64,000 nt of DNA from NCBI RefSeq assembly GCF_039822265.1, contig NZ_JBAJEX010000004.1, positions 124,001 to 188,000 of the forward strand. The letters run 5' to 3'. Below the pieces are notes generated by a model that saw only the letters and a program-made list of their open reading frames with translations, ran no database searches and had not been told where the DNA came from. Source of the DNA: Thiobacter sp. AK1. Its GTDB lineage: Bacteria; Pseudomonadota; Gammaproteobacteria; Burkholderiales; Thiobacteraceae. Of the stretch, positions 46,188 through 57,027 are shown one piece after another. The position numbers were made by a program, and so were the translations under genes. How positions within the stretch are numbered: the stretch's first letter is position 1; each line of letters opens with the position of its first letter.

Positions 46188-47531
46188 ATGGAGCTCAACC
46201 GCAAGACGCGGCTTGCTCTCGCCGTGCACCACTGGGTGTTCATCGTGCTGCTGCTCATCCTGGCAGCGCTTCTGGCGGCGTTAAGCCGGCAATATCACAC
46301 CAGTTGGGATCTGTCTTTGAACGCTCGCAACAGCCTGAGTCCAGGGAGCCAAGCCTTCCTCGCCAAGCTTTCAGGGCCTGTGCGCATCACCGCCTATTGC
46401 GCCCCCGATGGGGACACGGCGCGCGCCATCCGCGATTTCCTCACGCCCTACCAACGGGTCAAGCGCGACATGGCCCTCACTTTCGTCGATCCCGACCGGG
46501 AACCCCAACTCGCCCGCGCCGCTGGCATCCAGCGGGAAGGCGAACTGGTGGTGGAATACGCCGGCCGCAGCGAACACCTCACCCTACTCAACGAAATGAG
46601 CTTCACCAACCTCCTCATGCGCCTGGCGCGGGATCGCGAGCGGGTGGTGATGTATCTAGACGGACACGGCGAGCGCAAGCTGGAAGGCGGCGCCAACTTC
46701 GATCTGGGTGAATTCGGCGGCCAGCTCACCCGCCGTGGCTTTCGCTTAAGCCCCCTCAAGCTCACCCTGGCCCAGGAGGTGCCGGCCAACGCCGCCCTGC
46801 TGGTGATCGCCGGGCCACGCGTGGACTTGCTGCCAGGGGAAGTGGACAAACTCAAGGCATGGCTTTACCGCGGCGGCAATCTGCTGTGGCTAATGGAACC
46901 GGGCCCACTCCATGGCCTGCAACCCCTGGCCGAGCAGCTGGGACTGGTGCTCAACCCCGGTGTGGTGGTGGACCCCGCCGCCCAAAATCTGAATGCCCCG
47001 CCCACCTGGGCCTTGTCCGCCGCCTATGCGCACCACCCGGTGATCGGCCCAATGGAGCTTGTCACCGTGTTCCCCATGGCGCGCGCGGTGGGCGTGGCCG
47101 AGGCGCACGATGATTGGCAGGCCACATCCCTGGTGGAGGTGGCGCCCCGCGGCTGGGTGGAGACCGGGCCGCCAAACGGCCCGCTACGTTTCGACAAGGG
47201 ACAGGACACGCCGGGGCCGGTGACAGTGGCAGTCGCCCTGGAACGCCATCGCGAAGGGCACGCCCAGCGGGTCGTGGTCGTGGGCAGCGCCGATTTTCTC
47301 TCCAACCAGTTCCTGGGCAATGGCGGCAACCTGGACCTGGGCGTGAACATGATCAACTGGCTGGCAGGGGATGACAACCTCATCAGCATCCAGCCGCGGC
47401 CCACGCGCGATGCGGAATTCGCCCTGTCGCGCAGCCGCGCCTCTGGGATCGCGCTCGTCTTCCTGGTGGTTTTGCCACTTGCTTTCCTCAGCATGGGCGG
47501 CCTGCTCTGGTGGCGGCGGCGCAAGGGATGA
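46188..47531 (+). CDS. GldG-like ABC-associated extracytoplasmic protein
   Basis: 447 residues: an N-terminal transmembrane helix (HHWVFIVLLLILAALLAALS), a large soluble domain with the ABC_transp_aux features (LSPGSQAFLAKLSGPVRITAY, YLDGHGERKLEGGANFDLG, ALLVIAGPRVDLLPGEVDKL, VVVVGSADFLSN), and a C-terminal transmembrane helix followed by RRRKG. Both ends are thus in the membrane with the body in the periplasm. It starts three bases after the permease stop and is part of the same operon. Confidence 0.88.
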   Translation: MELNRKTRLALAVHHWVFIVLLLILAALLAALSRQYHTSWDLSLNARNSLSPGSQAFLAKLSGPVRITAYCAPDGDTARAIRDFLTPYQRVKRDMALTFVDPDREPQLARAAGIQREGELVVEYAGRSEHLTLLNEMSFTNLLMRLARDRERVVMYLDGHGERKLEGGANFDLGEFGGQLTRRGFRLSPLKLTLAQEVPANAALLVIAGPRVDLLPGEVDKLKAWLYRGGNLLWLMEPGPLHGLQPLAEQLGLVLNPGVVVDPAAQNLNAPPTWALSAAYAHHPVIGPMELVTVFPMARAVGVAEAHDDWQATSLVEVAPRGWVETGPPNGPLRFDKGQDTPGPVTVAVALERHREGHAQRVVVVGSADFLSNQFLGNGGNLDLGVNMINWLAGDDNLISIQPRPTRDAEFALSRSRASGIALVFLVVLPLAFLSMGGLLWWRRRKG

Positions 47532-47665
47532 AAGCGAGCCAACCTAACTCGAACGCGCATGGAAAGCTCTGACGCCTGGCTTTCGATGACTGCAAAACCC
47601 TTGTTTCGGTTTAGCCACTGGGTGCGCGTGCGACGCGCCGGCTTTATCCCATCGAGGTTTCGAAC

Positions 47666-48520
47666 GTGAGTAGCCGGCTCATCACCAACCTGGTACTCGC
47701 AGCGACGGTGCTGGCCCTGGCAAGCGTCCTGCTTTTCAAGCCCGAACCGGCGGGGCCGCCGCAGTTTCACCTGTCCACGCTGACGCCCCAGACGGTCACG
47801 CGCATCGAACTCACCCCCCGCGACGGGCCGGCCATCGTGCTGGCGCGGAAGGCGGCAGGCTGGCGTCTGGCTGCGCCTTTTTCCGCGCGCGCCGACGAGG
47901 CCCGCGTCGAGGCCCTGCTCGGGCTGTTGGCAAGCCGCAGCGAACAGCGCCTGCCGGCGCGCGAGCTACAAAAATTTGGGCTGGCGCCGCCCTACGCGCG
48001 CCTCACCATTGACACGGCCGCCAGCCGGCAAGTATTCGATTTCGGCGATCGCCAGCCTGTGAGCGACCAGGTCTACGTCCTGACCGGCGGCTGGGTGTAT
48101 CTCGTCTCGCCGGTGTATCTCGTGGATGTCTCGCGCGGCGCCATGGATTTCGTGGCCAAGAACCCGCTGGCCGAGGAAGAAAAGCCAGTGGGCTTCAGCC
48201 TACCCAGACTCAGGCTCAGCCTCGAAAATGGCCGCTGGCGCCGCGAACCCGACAACGGGCGGTTGTCCGCCGATTCGCTCAACCGCTTCCTGGACGAATG
48301 GCGCCTGGCGAGGGCCGTCTCGGTGCAGCAGGCGGGCCGGGCGCCGGCTCAATCCCGTGCCAGTGTGCACCTGGCCGATGGCCGCGTGCTGGTCTTCTCC
48401 CTGATCGCGCGCGAGCCGGAATGGATCCTGCGCCGCGAGGACGAGGGGCTGGAATACCACTTCGCGCCGGACGCGGGGGCGCGGCTAATTGATCCTGCCC
48501 GCGCCGAGGCCGCGCCCTGA
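47666..48520 (+). CDS. DUF4340 domain protein, partner of the Gld-type ABC exporter
   Basis: 284 residues. A GTG start opens an N-terminal transmembrane helix ([20 protein letters not shown]). The periplasmic body has DUF4340 features: [43 protein letters not shown] and [15 protein letters not shown] second copy of the pattern follows from about residue 180. This family is regularly encoded after GldG-like genes. The gap of 134 bases from the previous stop is unusual for the operon, and the extra bases contain no frame. mutM starts two bases after its stop. Confidence 0.85.
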   Translation: MSSRLITNLVLAATVLALASVLLFKPEPAGPPQFHLSTLTPQTVTRIELTPRDGPAIVLARKAAGWRLAAPFSARADEARVEALLGLLASRSEQRLPARELQKFGLAPPYARLTIDTAASRQVFDFGDRQPVSDQVYVLTGGWVYLVSPVYLVDVSRGAMDFVAKNPLAEEEKPVGFSLPRLRLSLENGRWRREPDNGRLSADSLNRFLDEWRLARAVSVQQAGRAPAQSRASVHLADGRVLVFSLIAREPEWILRREDEGLEYHFAPDAGARLIDPARAEAAP

Positions 48521-48521
48521 C

Positions 48522-49346
48522 ATGCCCGAGCTGCCGGAGGTGGAGACCACCCGCCGGGGCCTCATGCCCCACGTGGTGGGCCGCGTCATCGAAGGCGTGA
48601 CCGTGCGCGCCGTCCGGCTACGCTGGCCGGTGCCACCGGGTCTTGCACGGCGGCTTGCTGGCGCGCGCCTGGCCGACATCGAACGACGCGGCAAGTACCT
48701 GCTGTTCCGCGTCGAAGCGAGTACCCCCGGCTGGCTAATCGTGCATCTGGGCATGTCCGGTAGCCTGCGCATGGTGGCGGCGGGTACGCCTGCCGGCTGC
48801 CACGATCACCTGGATCTATCCCTCGACAATGGCCACGTTGTTCGGCTGCGCGATCCCCGCCGCTTCGGAGCGGTGCTCTGGCACCCGGGCGATCCCGCCC
48901 GTCATCCGCTGCTCGCCCATCTGGGCGTGGAACCGCTCTCCGAAAGCTTCACCGGCGCGTGGCTATACCGCCATACACGCAACCGCAGCGCCGCGATCAA
49001 GCAGGTACTCATGGATGCGGGGCTGGTGGTGGGGGTAGGCAACATCTACGCCAACGAGGCCCTGTTTCATGCCGGCATCGACCCCCGGCGGCCGGCGCGG
49101 CGCCTGGGTCAAGCGCGCTGCACACGCCTGGTGGAGGCCGTGCGTGCCACCCTCGAGCGCGCCATCGCGGCAGGTGGCTCCAGCCTGCGCGATTTCGTCC
49201 ACGCGGACGGCCAGCCCGGTTATTTCCAGCAGCACTACGCCGTCTATGGGCGGGCAGGCGAGCCCTGCCGCCGCTGCGGCGGACCCATCCGCCACCTGCG
49301 TCAGGGCAATCGCTCCACGTTTTTTTGTCCCCGTTGCCAGCGCTGA
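48522..49346 (+). CDS. mutM: formamidopyrimidine-DNA glycosylase
   Basis: 274 residues from the ATG at 48522. It starts [14 protein letters not shown] with the catalytic Pro2 and Glu3, has HLGMSGSLR, the H2TH region ([22 protein letters not shown]) and the C-terminal zinc finger [11 protein letters not shown]...FFCPRC. MutM removes 8-oxoguanine from DNA. It lies two bases after the DUF4340 gene, so it is probably co-transcribed with the exporter cassette, though it is functionally unrelated. Confidence 0.97.
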   Translation: MPELPEVETTRRGLMPHVVGRVIEGVTVRAVRLRWPVPPGLARRLAGARLADIERRGKYLLFRVEASTPGWLIVHLGMSGSLRMVAAGTPAGCHDHLDLSLDNGHVVRLRDPRRFGAVLWHPGDPARHPLLAHLGVEPLSESFTGAWLYRHTRNRSAAIKQVLMDAGLVVGVGNIYANEALFHAGIDPRRPARRLGQARCTRLVEAVRATLERAIAAGGSSLRDFVHADGQPGYFQQHYAVYGRAGEPCRRCGGPIRHLRQGNRSTFFCPRCQR

Positions 49347-49524
49347 CGATCATGGCGATGCATTACCCCGGAGAATGAAGCCCACCGCCAGGGTCGTGGC
49401 CTCACGCCGCGCCCCATGGGGAGAGGGCGACCATGGACGCTTTGCGTCCTTCGGCTAGCCAAATGGCTGGCAGGCGGATTGCCATTCCCCACAGGCGATA
49501 AGCCGAGTGTTCCATGGCCGCTTT

Positions 49525-49555
49525 GCCGGCTCCCCGTGTACGCGGGGACGACGGA
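49525..49555. repeat. REP-like palindrome
   Basis: TCCCCGTGTACGCGGGGA (49531-49548) is a near-perfect palindrome followed by CGACGG, the shape of dispersed extragenic palindromes. It also resembles a type I-E CRISPR repeat core, but only one copy is present. Confidence 0.45.
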
Positions 49556-49663
49556 AAGTCAGGCAGCAATCTCATGCCCGACAAACCCTCAAGTGTGGGG
49601 CAATCACGCCGATCATGACTTTGGCATTACCGCAAATCACTCTAGCAACTTGACGTAAGCCTG

Positions 49664-49691
49664 TTGTTTTGCTGGGAAATCATGCTAGAGT
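49664..49691 (+). promoter_or_regulatory. candidate promoter for the dynamin-like gene
   Basis: TTGTTT and TAGAGT are separated by 16 bases, and transcription would begin about 58 bases before the start codon at 49756. Both boxes are imperfect. Confidence 0.35.
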
Positions 49692-49755
49692 AGCGACGCG
49701 GTCCGCAGGCGCCCCGGCAGCGGCGCCAAAACGCCAAAACCTCGCGGGAGGCTCC

Positions 49756-51717
49756 ATGAGCAATGACAACCTCGTCGCCCACTTCCAAGCCTACAGCGCC
49801 TGGCGCGAACGACTCGCTGACACCGTCGCGGCCCTGCGCAAATGGCTGGCGGAACAGGATCTCACCGACGCACAAATCGACCTGCGCATCCAACACGTGC
49901 TGGAACGGCTGAAGGACGACAAGCTCAACGTGGCCTTCGTGGCAGAATTCTCCCGCGGCAAGTCGGAACTCATCAACGCCATTTTCTTCGCCGATTACAA
50001 GCAGCGACTGTTGCCCTCCAGCGCGGGGCGCACCACCATGTGTCCCACTGAGCTCCTGTGGGATCCCACGCGCGAACCATGCATCATGCTGCTGCCCATT
50101 GAGACGCGCGCCACCGACACCACCACCACCGAGTACAAGCGCTACAGCGACGAATGGAAGGTGATCCCGCTGGACACCTCCTCCGGCGAGGGCATGATCC
50201 AGGCGCTACAGCGGGTTTCCGAGACGCGGCGCGTGTCAGTGGAGGAAGCCGAACGCTATGGGCTCTACGACCGCGACGACGAGGACAATGTCCTCACCGT
50301 GCACGATGACGGGACGGTGGACATTCCCGCCTGGCGCCACGCCATCATCAACTTCCCTCACGCCCTGCTGGAGCAGGGGCTGGTGATCCTCGACACGCCA
50401 GGTCTCAACGCCATCGGTACCGAGCCGGAGCTGACCCTCAACCTGCTACCCAACGCTCACGCCATCCTATTCATCCTGGCCGCCGACACCGGCGTCACCA
50501 AGAGCGACATCGAAGTGTGGCGTAACCACATCGGCAACACCCAGGGTCGTCAGAAGGGACGGCTGGTGGTGCTCAACAAGATCGACGCCATGTGGGACGA
50601 GCTCAAGGGCGAGGAAGCAGTGGAACGGGAGATCGCCCAGCAGGTGGAAACCACGGCGCATCTTTTGGGTCTCGATCCGGCCCAGGTGTTTCCCGTCTCC
50701 GCGCAGAAGGGACTCTTGGCCAAGGTGCAGCACGACCAGGCGCTCCTCGTCAAAAGCCGCCTACCACAGCTCGAGCGCGCGCTGTCCGACGAGCTCATTC
50801 CCTCCAAGCAGGAGATCGTGCGCGACGCCACCCAGAGCGAGCTGGAAGACATGATCCAAGCCACCCGCGACATCCTGCGCGGACGGCTGGCCGGCGTGCG
50901 CGAACAGCTCACGGAACTCAAAAACCTGCGTGGCAAGAACCAGGATGTCATCGAACACATGATGGCCAAGGTACAGCAGGACAAGCAGGATTTCGAGAGG
51001 GGCCTGCAGCGCTTCCAGGCCCTACGCTCGGTGTTCTCGCACCACACCAACGTGCTGTTCAGTCACTTGGGCATGGACGCACTCAAGCAGGAAATCCGCG
51101 ACGTGCGCACGCAGATGGCCAACAGCAAGTTCACCAAGGGCATCCGCCATGCCATGAACCAGTTCTTCCGCGACACCCATGCCAACATCGCCAAGGCCTC
51201 CGAGCAGATCGAGGAAATCAAGGCGATGATGGAAGCCATGTACAAGAAATTTGCCGACGAGCATGGGCTCAAGGCCGCCAGCCCGGCGCCCTTCTCCACC
51301 CTCAAGTACACCAAGGAACTGGCCAAGCTAGAGAAAGCCTACAATGACCATTTCGGCACGGTGACGGTGTATGCCACGGAACGCTTCAGCCTCATGGCTA
51401 AATTTTTCGAGACCGTGGCCGCGCGCGTGGTCCATGTCTATGAGGTCGCCAACCGGGACGTGGAGAACTGGCTCAAGGCGGTGATGGCGCCCATGGAAAC
51501 CCAGGTACGGGAACACCAGCTTCAGCTACGCCGCCGCCTGGAGAGCATCAAGCGCATTCACAAGGCCACCGACACGCTGGAAGACCGTATCGCCGAACTC
51601 GAGCAGATGGAAAAAACCATCCTCGACCAGCTGGCCGACCTCAACGACTTGCACACCCGCCTCATCGAATCGCTCGCCTACGACGCCAGCCACGAGCGGG
51701 CCGTGGTCTGGGCTTGA
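49756..51717 (+). CDS. dynamin-family large GTPase
   Basis: 653 residues from the ATG at 49756 (GGGAGG upstream). The GTPase domain has G1 VAFVAEFSRGKSELINAIFF at about residue 60 (A-E-F-S-R-G-K-S rather than the usual G at its first position), a Thr-rich G2 region (SSAGRTTMCPTELLW), G3 LDTPGLN and G4 VLNKIDAMW. The rest is long alpha-helical coil (about 340-640), as in bacterial dynamin-like proteins with a stalk. These proteins remodel or protect membranes. Two tandem copies are common in other bacteria, but here there is one. It has no operon partners. Confidence 0.9.
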   Translation: MSNDNLVAHFQAYSAWRERLADTVAALRKWLAEQDLTDAQIDLRIQHVLERLKDDKLNVAFVAEFSRGKSELINAIFFADYKQRLLPSSAGRTTMCPTELLWDPTREPCIMLLPIETRATDTTTTEYKRYSDEWKVIPLDTSSGEGMIQALQRVSETRRVSVEEAERYGLYDRDDEDNVLTVHDDGTVDIPAWRHAIINFPHALLEQGLVILDTPGLNAIGTEPELTLNLLPNAHAILFILAADTGVTKSDIEVWRNHIGNTQGRQKGRLVVLNKIDAMWDELKGEEAVEREIAQQVETTAHLLGLDPAQVFPVSAQKGLLAKVQHDQALLVKSRLPQLERALSDELIPSKQEIVRDATQSELEDMIQATRDILRGRLAGVREQLTELKNLRGKNQDVIEHMMAKVQQDKQDFERGLQRFQALRSVFSHHTNVLFSHLGMDALKQEIRDVRTQMANSKFTKGIRHAMNQFFRDTHANIAKASEQIEEIKAMMEAMYKKFADEHGLKAASPAPFSTLKYTKELAKLEKAYNDHFGTVTVYATERFSLMAKFFETVAARVVHVYEVANRDVENWLKAVMAPMETQVREHQLQLRRRLESIKRIHKATDTLEDRIAELEQMEKTILDQLADLNDLHTRLIESLAYDASHERAVVWA

Positions 51718-51822
51718 GGTCCCCGTCTCTGGAGTCGGTCGCAAGCGAGGGCGTGCTGGTGCAAAAGCACGTGAAGCGTTTCCTTGTTCGCCTTTACCGC
51801 TTGCAAGCCACTGGGATGCAGG

Positions 51823-51871
51823 AACGATCATGGCCAGGTAGCGTTTGATGATGCCCATCGCCGTGATCGTT
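51823..51871. repeat. intergenic inverted-end repeat, copy B
   Basis: It begins AACGATCATGGCCAGG, identical to the start of copy A at 16834, and ends ATCGCCGTGATCGTT, so its two ends are imperfect inverted copies. It lies in the gap between the dynamin-like gene and the ferredoxin terminator. Confidence 0.4.
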
Positions 51872-51872
51872 G

Positions 51873-51908
51873 ATAAAACGAACAGGGCGGCTTGCGCCGC
51901 CCTGTTCT
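51873..51908 (-). terminator. intrinsic terminator of the ferredoxin gene
   Basis: A perfect 12-bp stem GAACAGGGCGGC/GCCGCCCTGTTC with loop TTGC is followed on the minus strand by GTTTTATC. It stands 23 bases after the ferredoxin stop. Confidence 0.85.
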
Positions 51909-51930
51909 CCAGTCTGTCACGGGAAAACCG

Positions 51931-52206
<276 letters not shown>

Positions 52207-52216
52207 TCACTAATAT

Positions 52217-53266
<1,050 letters not shown>

Positions 53267-53286
<20 letters not shown>

Positions 53287-54607
53287 CCACCACCACCGTG
53301 ATCATCTTCTCCGGCAGCACCCGCCGCTGGAACGCATCCCGCACCTGGGCTACGGTCACGCGCGCCACGGCCTTGGGATAATCGTCAAGCCAGGTGAGGG
53401 GCAGACCATAGAAACCAATCACGCCGAGAAAATCGAGAATCTTGCGGTTGCTATCCACCCGCAGGGGAAAGCCCAGCACGATGTTGTTCTTGGCCTGGGC
53501 GAGTTCCGCCTCGGTGGGGCCTTCCGCGACGAAGCGGGTGACGGTGTCGCGCAGCACCCGCAACACTTCCGGCGCATCGTCCTTCTTGGTCTGCACGCCG
53601 ATCTGCAGGGGACCAGGCTGGGCCAGGGGCAGGAAATAGCTGTAGGCGCTATAGGCGAGCCCCCGCTTCTGGCGAATCTCCTTGAGGATGCGGGAATCGA
53701 AACCGCCTCCGCCCAGCACGTAGTTGCCCACCAAGAGCGGAAAGTAATCGGGATCGAGCCGGCTCATGCCAGGCTGGCCCATGAGGATGTGCGCCTGCGT
53801 CGCCGGATGGGGCAGCCGCACCTGCTGCCCGGAAGGGGCGGGAATGGGCAGATCGAGGGACGGTAGCGGGGAACCCTCGGGCAACCCGGCAGTGAGACGC
53901 TCGGCGATGACTTGGGCCTCATCCCGCGTCACATCGCCTATCATCACCACCACCGCGGTGGCGGCCCCGTAGTGGGCGCGATGAAAGGCGAGGAGATCAT
54001 CCCGCGTGATGCGTGCCACCGTTTCCACCTCGCCGCTTTCCGGCAGCGCATAGGGATGCGTGCCGTAGAGGGCCTTGTAAAAGGCCTTCTCCGCGATGTG
54101 CTCAGGCTGGGTATCCGCTTCTTTGAGTGTGGCCATGAGCCGCTCTTTTTCCCGCGCCACCACCGTGGCGGGAAAATCCGGTCGCGCCAAGATGGTGGCC
54201 AGCAAGCCAAGCGCTTCTTCGCGCTCGTGGCGGCTTACCAGCGTGCGCAGCGAGTAGCCGGCGCGGTCACGCTCGAAGGCCGCACCGAGCTCAGCCCCCA
54301 CCGCGGCCAAACGGCGGGCAATCTCCTCTTCGGACAAGCCGCCCGCGCCAAGCTGCAGCAGGTTGGCCACCAGTGCGGCGCGTCCCGCGAGCGCCGGCTC
54401 GTCGCGACGGCTACCGGCGTCGAACCACACCGCCACATCCAACATGGGCAGGTCATGGTTTTCCACGAACAGCACCCGCGCCCCCTTGGTGGTGCGCCAG
54501 TCCTGGATGCTCACCCCGGCATGGGCAGCTACCGCCATCAGCCACAGGACGAGCAGAAGCATCAACCGTCGCACGGTCCGCCCGCGCGTGTATCCCTCAA
54601 TCCACAT
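53267..54607 (-). CDS. M16 family peptidase-like protein, zinc site missing (non-catalytic subunit)
   Basis: 446 residues from an ATG at 54607 that overlaps the stop of the previous M16 gene by 11 bases. A signal peptide (LMLLLVLWLMAVAAHAG) exports it. Two M16 domains are recognisable, and the Arg/Tyr substrate pocket IRQKRGLAYSAYSYF is present. However, the HxxEH zinc site expected at about residue 70 is replaced by AALVANLLQLGAGG, so this is the non-catalytic half of a two-subunit enzyme of the mitochondrial-processing-peptidase type. Confidence 0.92.
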
Positions 54608-55982
54608 GACGCAATCCTTTTGGCGGGGTAGTCGTTTGCCGCGCATCCAGCGGCTGGGGATCCAAAGTAGCCACGGTAAGATGGTCGTCCACCAGATACT
54701 TGCGTGCCACAGCCTTGATCTGCTCGGCGGTGACAGCCTTCAGTTTCTCGATGCGCCGCTCGACGAGACTGGGGTCGAACCCCACCGTCACCACCTCACC
54801 GATCTGCATCGCCTGGTAGAACATGGAATCCCGCTGATACACCTGGGCGGCGATGAGCTGGGAGCGGATGCGCGCCAGTTCCTCCTCCTTAACGCCCGCG
54901 TCCTGGATGCGCGAAAGTTCAGCGCGGATGGCGGCCTCGAGGTCATGGACCGTGCGTCCCTCGCTGGGCGTACCATCAACCAGGAACAGGCCCGGACCAC
55001 GCTGGATGCTGTCGTAGCTCGCACCCGCTTGCACCGCCACGCGACTGTCGCGCACCAGGCGTGTGGGGAAGCGCGCCGCGGCATTGGCATCCAGGACACC
55101 GGCGAGCATTTCCAGCGCATAGGGTTCCCAGTCGTTCTCCGGGTCTTTCAGCACCGGCACCTGCCAGGCCATGATCAGGTAGGGTAGTTTCGCCGGCGCC
55201 TTTAGCGTCACCCGGCGGGGCCCGGTTTGTTCCGGCTCCAGCTGGGGCTTGCGGCCAGGCAATGGGCGCGCCTTGAGCGGACCGAAGTAGCGCTCGGCGA
55301 GTCGGAAAACCTCGTGGGGCTTTACATCGCCCACCACCACCAGCACGGCGTTGTTGGGCGCATACCACCGCCGGTACCAGGTACGCGCATCGGCCACCGT
55401 CATGTTGATTAGATCGTTCATCCAGCCGATCACCGGCCAGCGGTAGGGATGGGCCTCTAGGGCGGTGGCCATCAGCGCCTCATAGACCAAGGACTGGGGT
55501 TTGTCCTCGGTGCGCCAACGCCGCTCGTTGCGCACCACCTCGATCTCCTTGGCAAATTCCTGCTCGCTCAGCACGAGGTTGGCCATGCGGTCGGCTTCCA
55601 GCCGGAAGGCGAGCGGAAGTTTGTCCTTCTGCAGGGTTTGGAAATAGGCGGTGTAATCGCGACTGGTGAAGGCGTTCTCGCGACCGCCGGCGGCGGCAAT
55701 CAAACGCGAAAATTCCCCGGCAGGCACCTGGCGCGTGCCTTTGAACATCATGTGTTCCAGCACGTGGGCCACCCCCGTCGTGCCGTTGTGTTCGTCCATA
55801 CTGCCGGCGCGATACCACACCTGGGACACCACCACCGGCGCGCGATGATCTTCCTTGACGAAGATACGCAAGCCGTTGGCCAGGGTATGGCTCTCGATGC
55901 GGCTCGTCGCCCAGGCCGGCAGCAAGCCCATGCAAAGGAGCAAGACTGTCGCTGAAAGGCGTGCTACCAGTGCTCGTCTCAT
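54597..55982 (-). CDS. M16 family zinc peptidase (catalytic subunit)
   Basis: 461 residues with a signal peptide (LSATVLLLCMGLLPAWA). The inverted zinc motif HVLEHMMFKGT (HxxEH) and the downstream Glu in EIEVVRNERR are intact. The second M16 domain follows. It probably forms a periplasmic heterodimer with the next gene, whose own zinc site is lost. Members are processing peptidases of unfolded or amphipathic peptides. It is divergent from ftsY, separated by 73 bases. Confidence 0.94.
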   Translation of the reverse strand: MRRALVARLSATVLLLCMGLLPAWATSRIESHTLANGLRIFVKEDHRAPVVVSQVWYRAGSMDEHNGTTGVAHVLEHMMFKGTRQVPAGEFSRLIAAAGGRENAFTSRDYTAYFQTLQKDKLPLAFRLEADRMANLVLSEQEFAKEIEVVRNERRWRTEDKPQSLVYEALMATALEAHPYRWPVIGWMNDLINMTVADARTWYRRWYAPNNAVLVVVGDVKPHEVFRLAERYFGPLKARPLPGRKPQLEPEQTGPRRVTLKAPAKLPYLIMAWQVPVLKDPENDWEPYALEMLAGVLDANAAARFPTRLVRDSRVAVQAGASYDSIQRGPGLFLVDGTPSEGRTVHDLEAAIRAELSRIQDAGVKEEELARIRSQLIAAQVYQRDSMFYQAMQIGEVVTVGFDPSLVERRIEKLKAVTAEQIKAVARKYLVDDHLTVATLDPQPLDARQTTTPPKGLRHVD

Positions 55983-55991
55983 GCTCGGTCC

Positions 55992-56018
55992 TTGTCAGAA
56001 GGGAGCGGGTAGTATAAT
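55992..56018 (+). promoter_or_regulatory. candidate promoter of ftsY
   Basis: A perfect TATAAT (56013-56018) is preceded 15 bases upstream by TTGTCA. The spacing is short, but the -10 box is strong and the start codon follows 38 bases later. Confidence 0.5.
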
Positions 56019-56055
56019 CGACGGCCCCAGGCCCCGTGCTCTGACACCCCAGCCC

Positions 56056-57027
56056 ATGTTTGGTTTCTTCAAGTCAAAGTCCGAACTCGAACCCGAAGCC
56101 GCCGCCCAGGAACCGCGCCTCACCTGGCGTGAGCGCCTGAAGCGGGGGCTCGCGCGCACACGCGAGGCGCTCGGCGGCCGCCTGAGCGGCTTGTTCGGTA
56201 GCCACACTCAAATCGACGAAGCTCTATTCGAGGAGCTGGAAACCATTTTGCTCACCGCCGATGTGGGCGTGCAGGCCACCGAAGCCCTCCTCGCCACTCT
56301 GCGCGCCCGCGTCAAGCGCGATCGGCTCACCGATGCCGCCCAACTCAAGGCCGCCCTCATCGAAGCCATGACCGAGCTTCTCGCGCCCTTGGAAAAGCCG
56401 CTTGAAATATCCACTCACAAACCCTTCGTGATCATGATGGTGGGCGTCAATGGCGCGGGCAAGACCACCACCATCGGCAAGCTCGCCCACTGGCTCCAGA
56501 ATCAGGGCAAAAGCGTATTGTTCGCGGCGGGCGATACCTTTCGCGCCGCCGCCCGGGAACAGCTCCTGATTTGGGGCGAGCGCAACAACGTCACCGTGAT
56601 CGCCCAGGAGAAGGGCGATTCCGCCGCGGTGATCTTCGATGCGGTGCAAGCCGCCAAGGCCCGCAGCATAGACGTGGTGCTGGCCGACACCGCCGGCCGG
56701 TTGCCCACCCAGCTCCACCTCATGGAAGAAATCAAGAAGGTCAAGCGCGTGATCGCCAAGGCTGAACCTTCGGCGCCCCACGAAATCCTGCTGGTACTGG
56801 ACGCCAACACGGGGCAGAACGCGCTGGCCCAGGTGAAGGCCTTCGACGACGCGCTGGGCCTTACTGGACTGGTGGTGACCAAACTCGATGGCACCGCCAA
56901 GGGCGGGGTACTGGCTGCGATCGCCCAAAGCCGGCCGATTCCGGTACGCTTCATCGGCGTGGGCGAAACCAAGCAAGATCTGCAACCTTTCCGCGCCCGC
57001 GAATTCGTAGAAGCCTTGTTCGAGTGA
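56056..57027 (+). CDS. ftsY: signal recognition particle receptor FtsY
   Basis: 323 residues from the ATG at 56056. The N-terminal A-domain is short (about 25 residues, MFGFFKSKSELEPEAA), followed by the four-helix N-domain and the GTPase G-domain: VGVNGAGKTTTIGKLA, the DTFRAAAREQL insertion, VVLADTAGRLPTQ and VVTKLDGTAKGG. It docks SRP-ribosome complexes at the membrane. ftsE overlaps it by four bases (GTGA), so ftsY-ftsE-ftsX forms the standard operon. Confidence 0.97.
   Translation: MFGFFKSKSELEPEAAAQEPRLTWRERLKRGLARTREALGGRLSGLFGSHTQIDEALFEELETILLTADVGVQATEALLATLRARVKRDRLTDAAQLKAALIEAMTELLAPLEKPLEISTHKPFVIMMVGVNGAGKTTTIGKLAHWLQNQGKSVLFAAGDTFRAAAREQLLIWGERNNVTVIAQEKGDSAAVIFDAVQAAKARSIDVVLADTAGRLPTQLHLMEEIKKVKRVIAKAEPSAPHEILLVLDANTGQNALAQVKAFDDALGLTGLVVTKLDGTAKGGVLAAIAQSRPIPVRFIGVGETKQDLQPFRAREFVEALFE

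Larger units (their letters stand above)
49347..49755. other. 409-base intergenic region before the dynamin-like gene
   Basis: No gene is visible. It contains a REP-like palindrome (49525-49555), a short GACGATCATGGCGATG sequence near its left end that resembles the tips of the intergenic repeat at 16.8 and 51.8 kb, and a candidate promoter close to the dynamin-like gene. Confidence 0.5.

Noticed and set aside
49531-49548. Type I-E-like CRISPR repeat core
   Set aside because: Only one copy exists; its form fits dispersed REP-like palindromes better.
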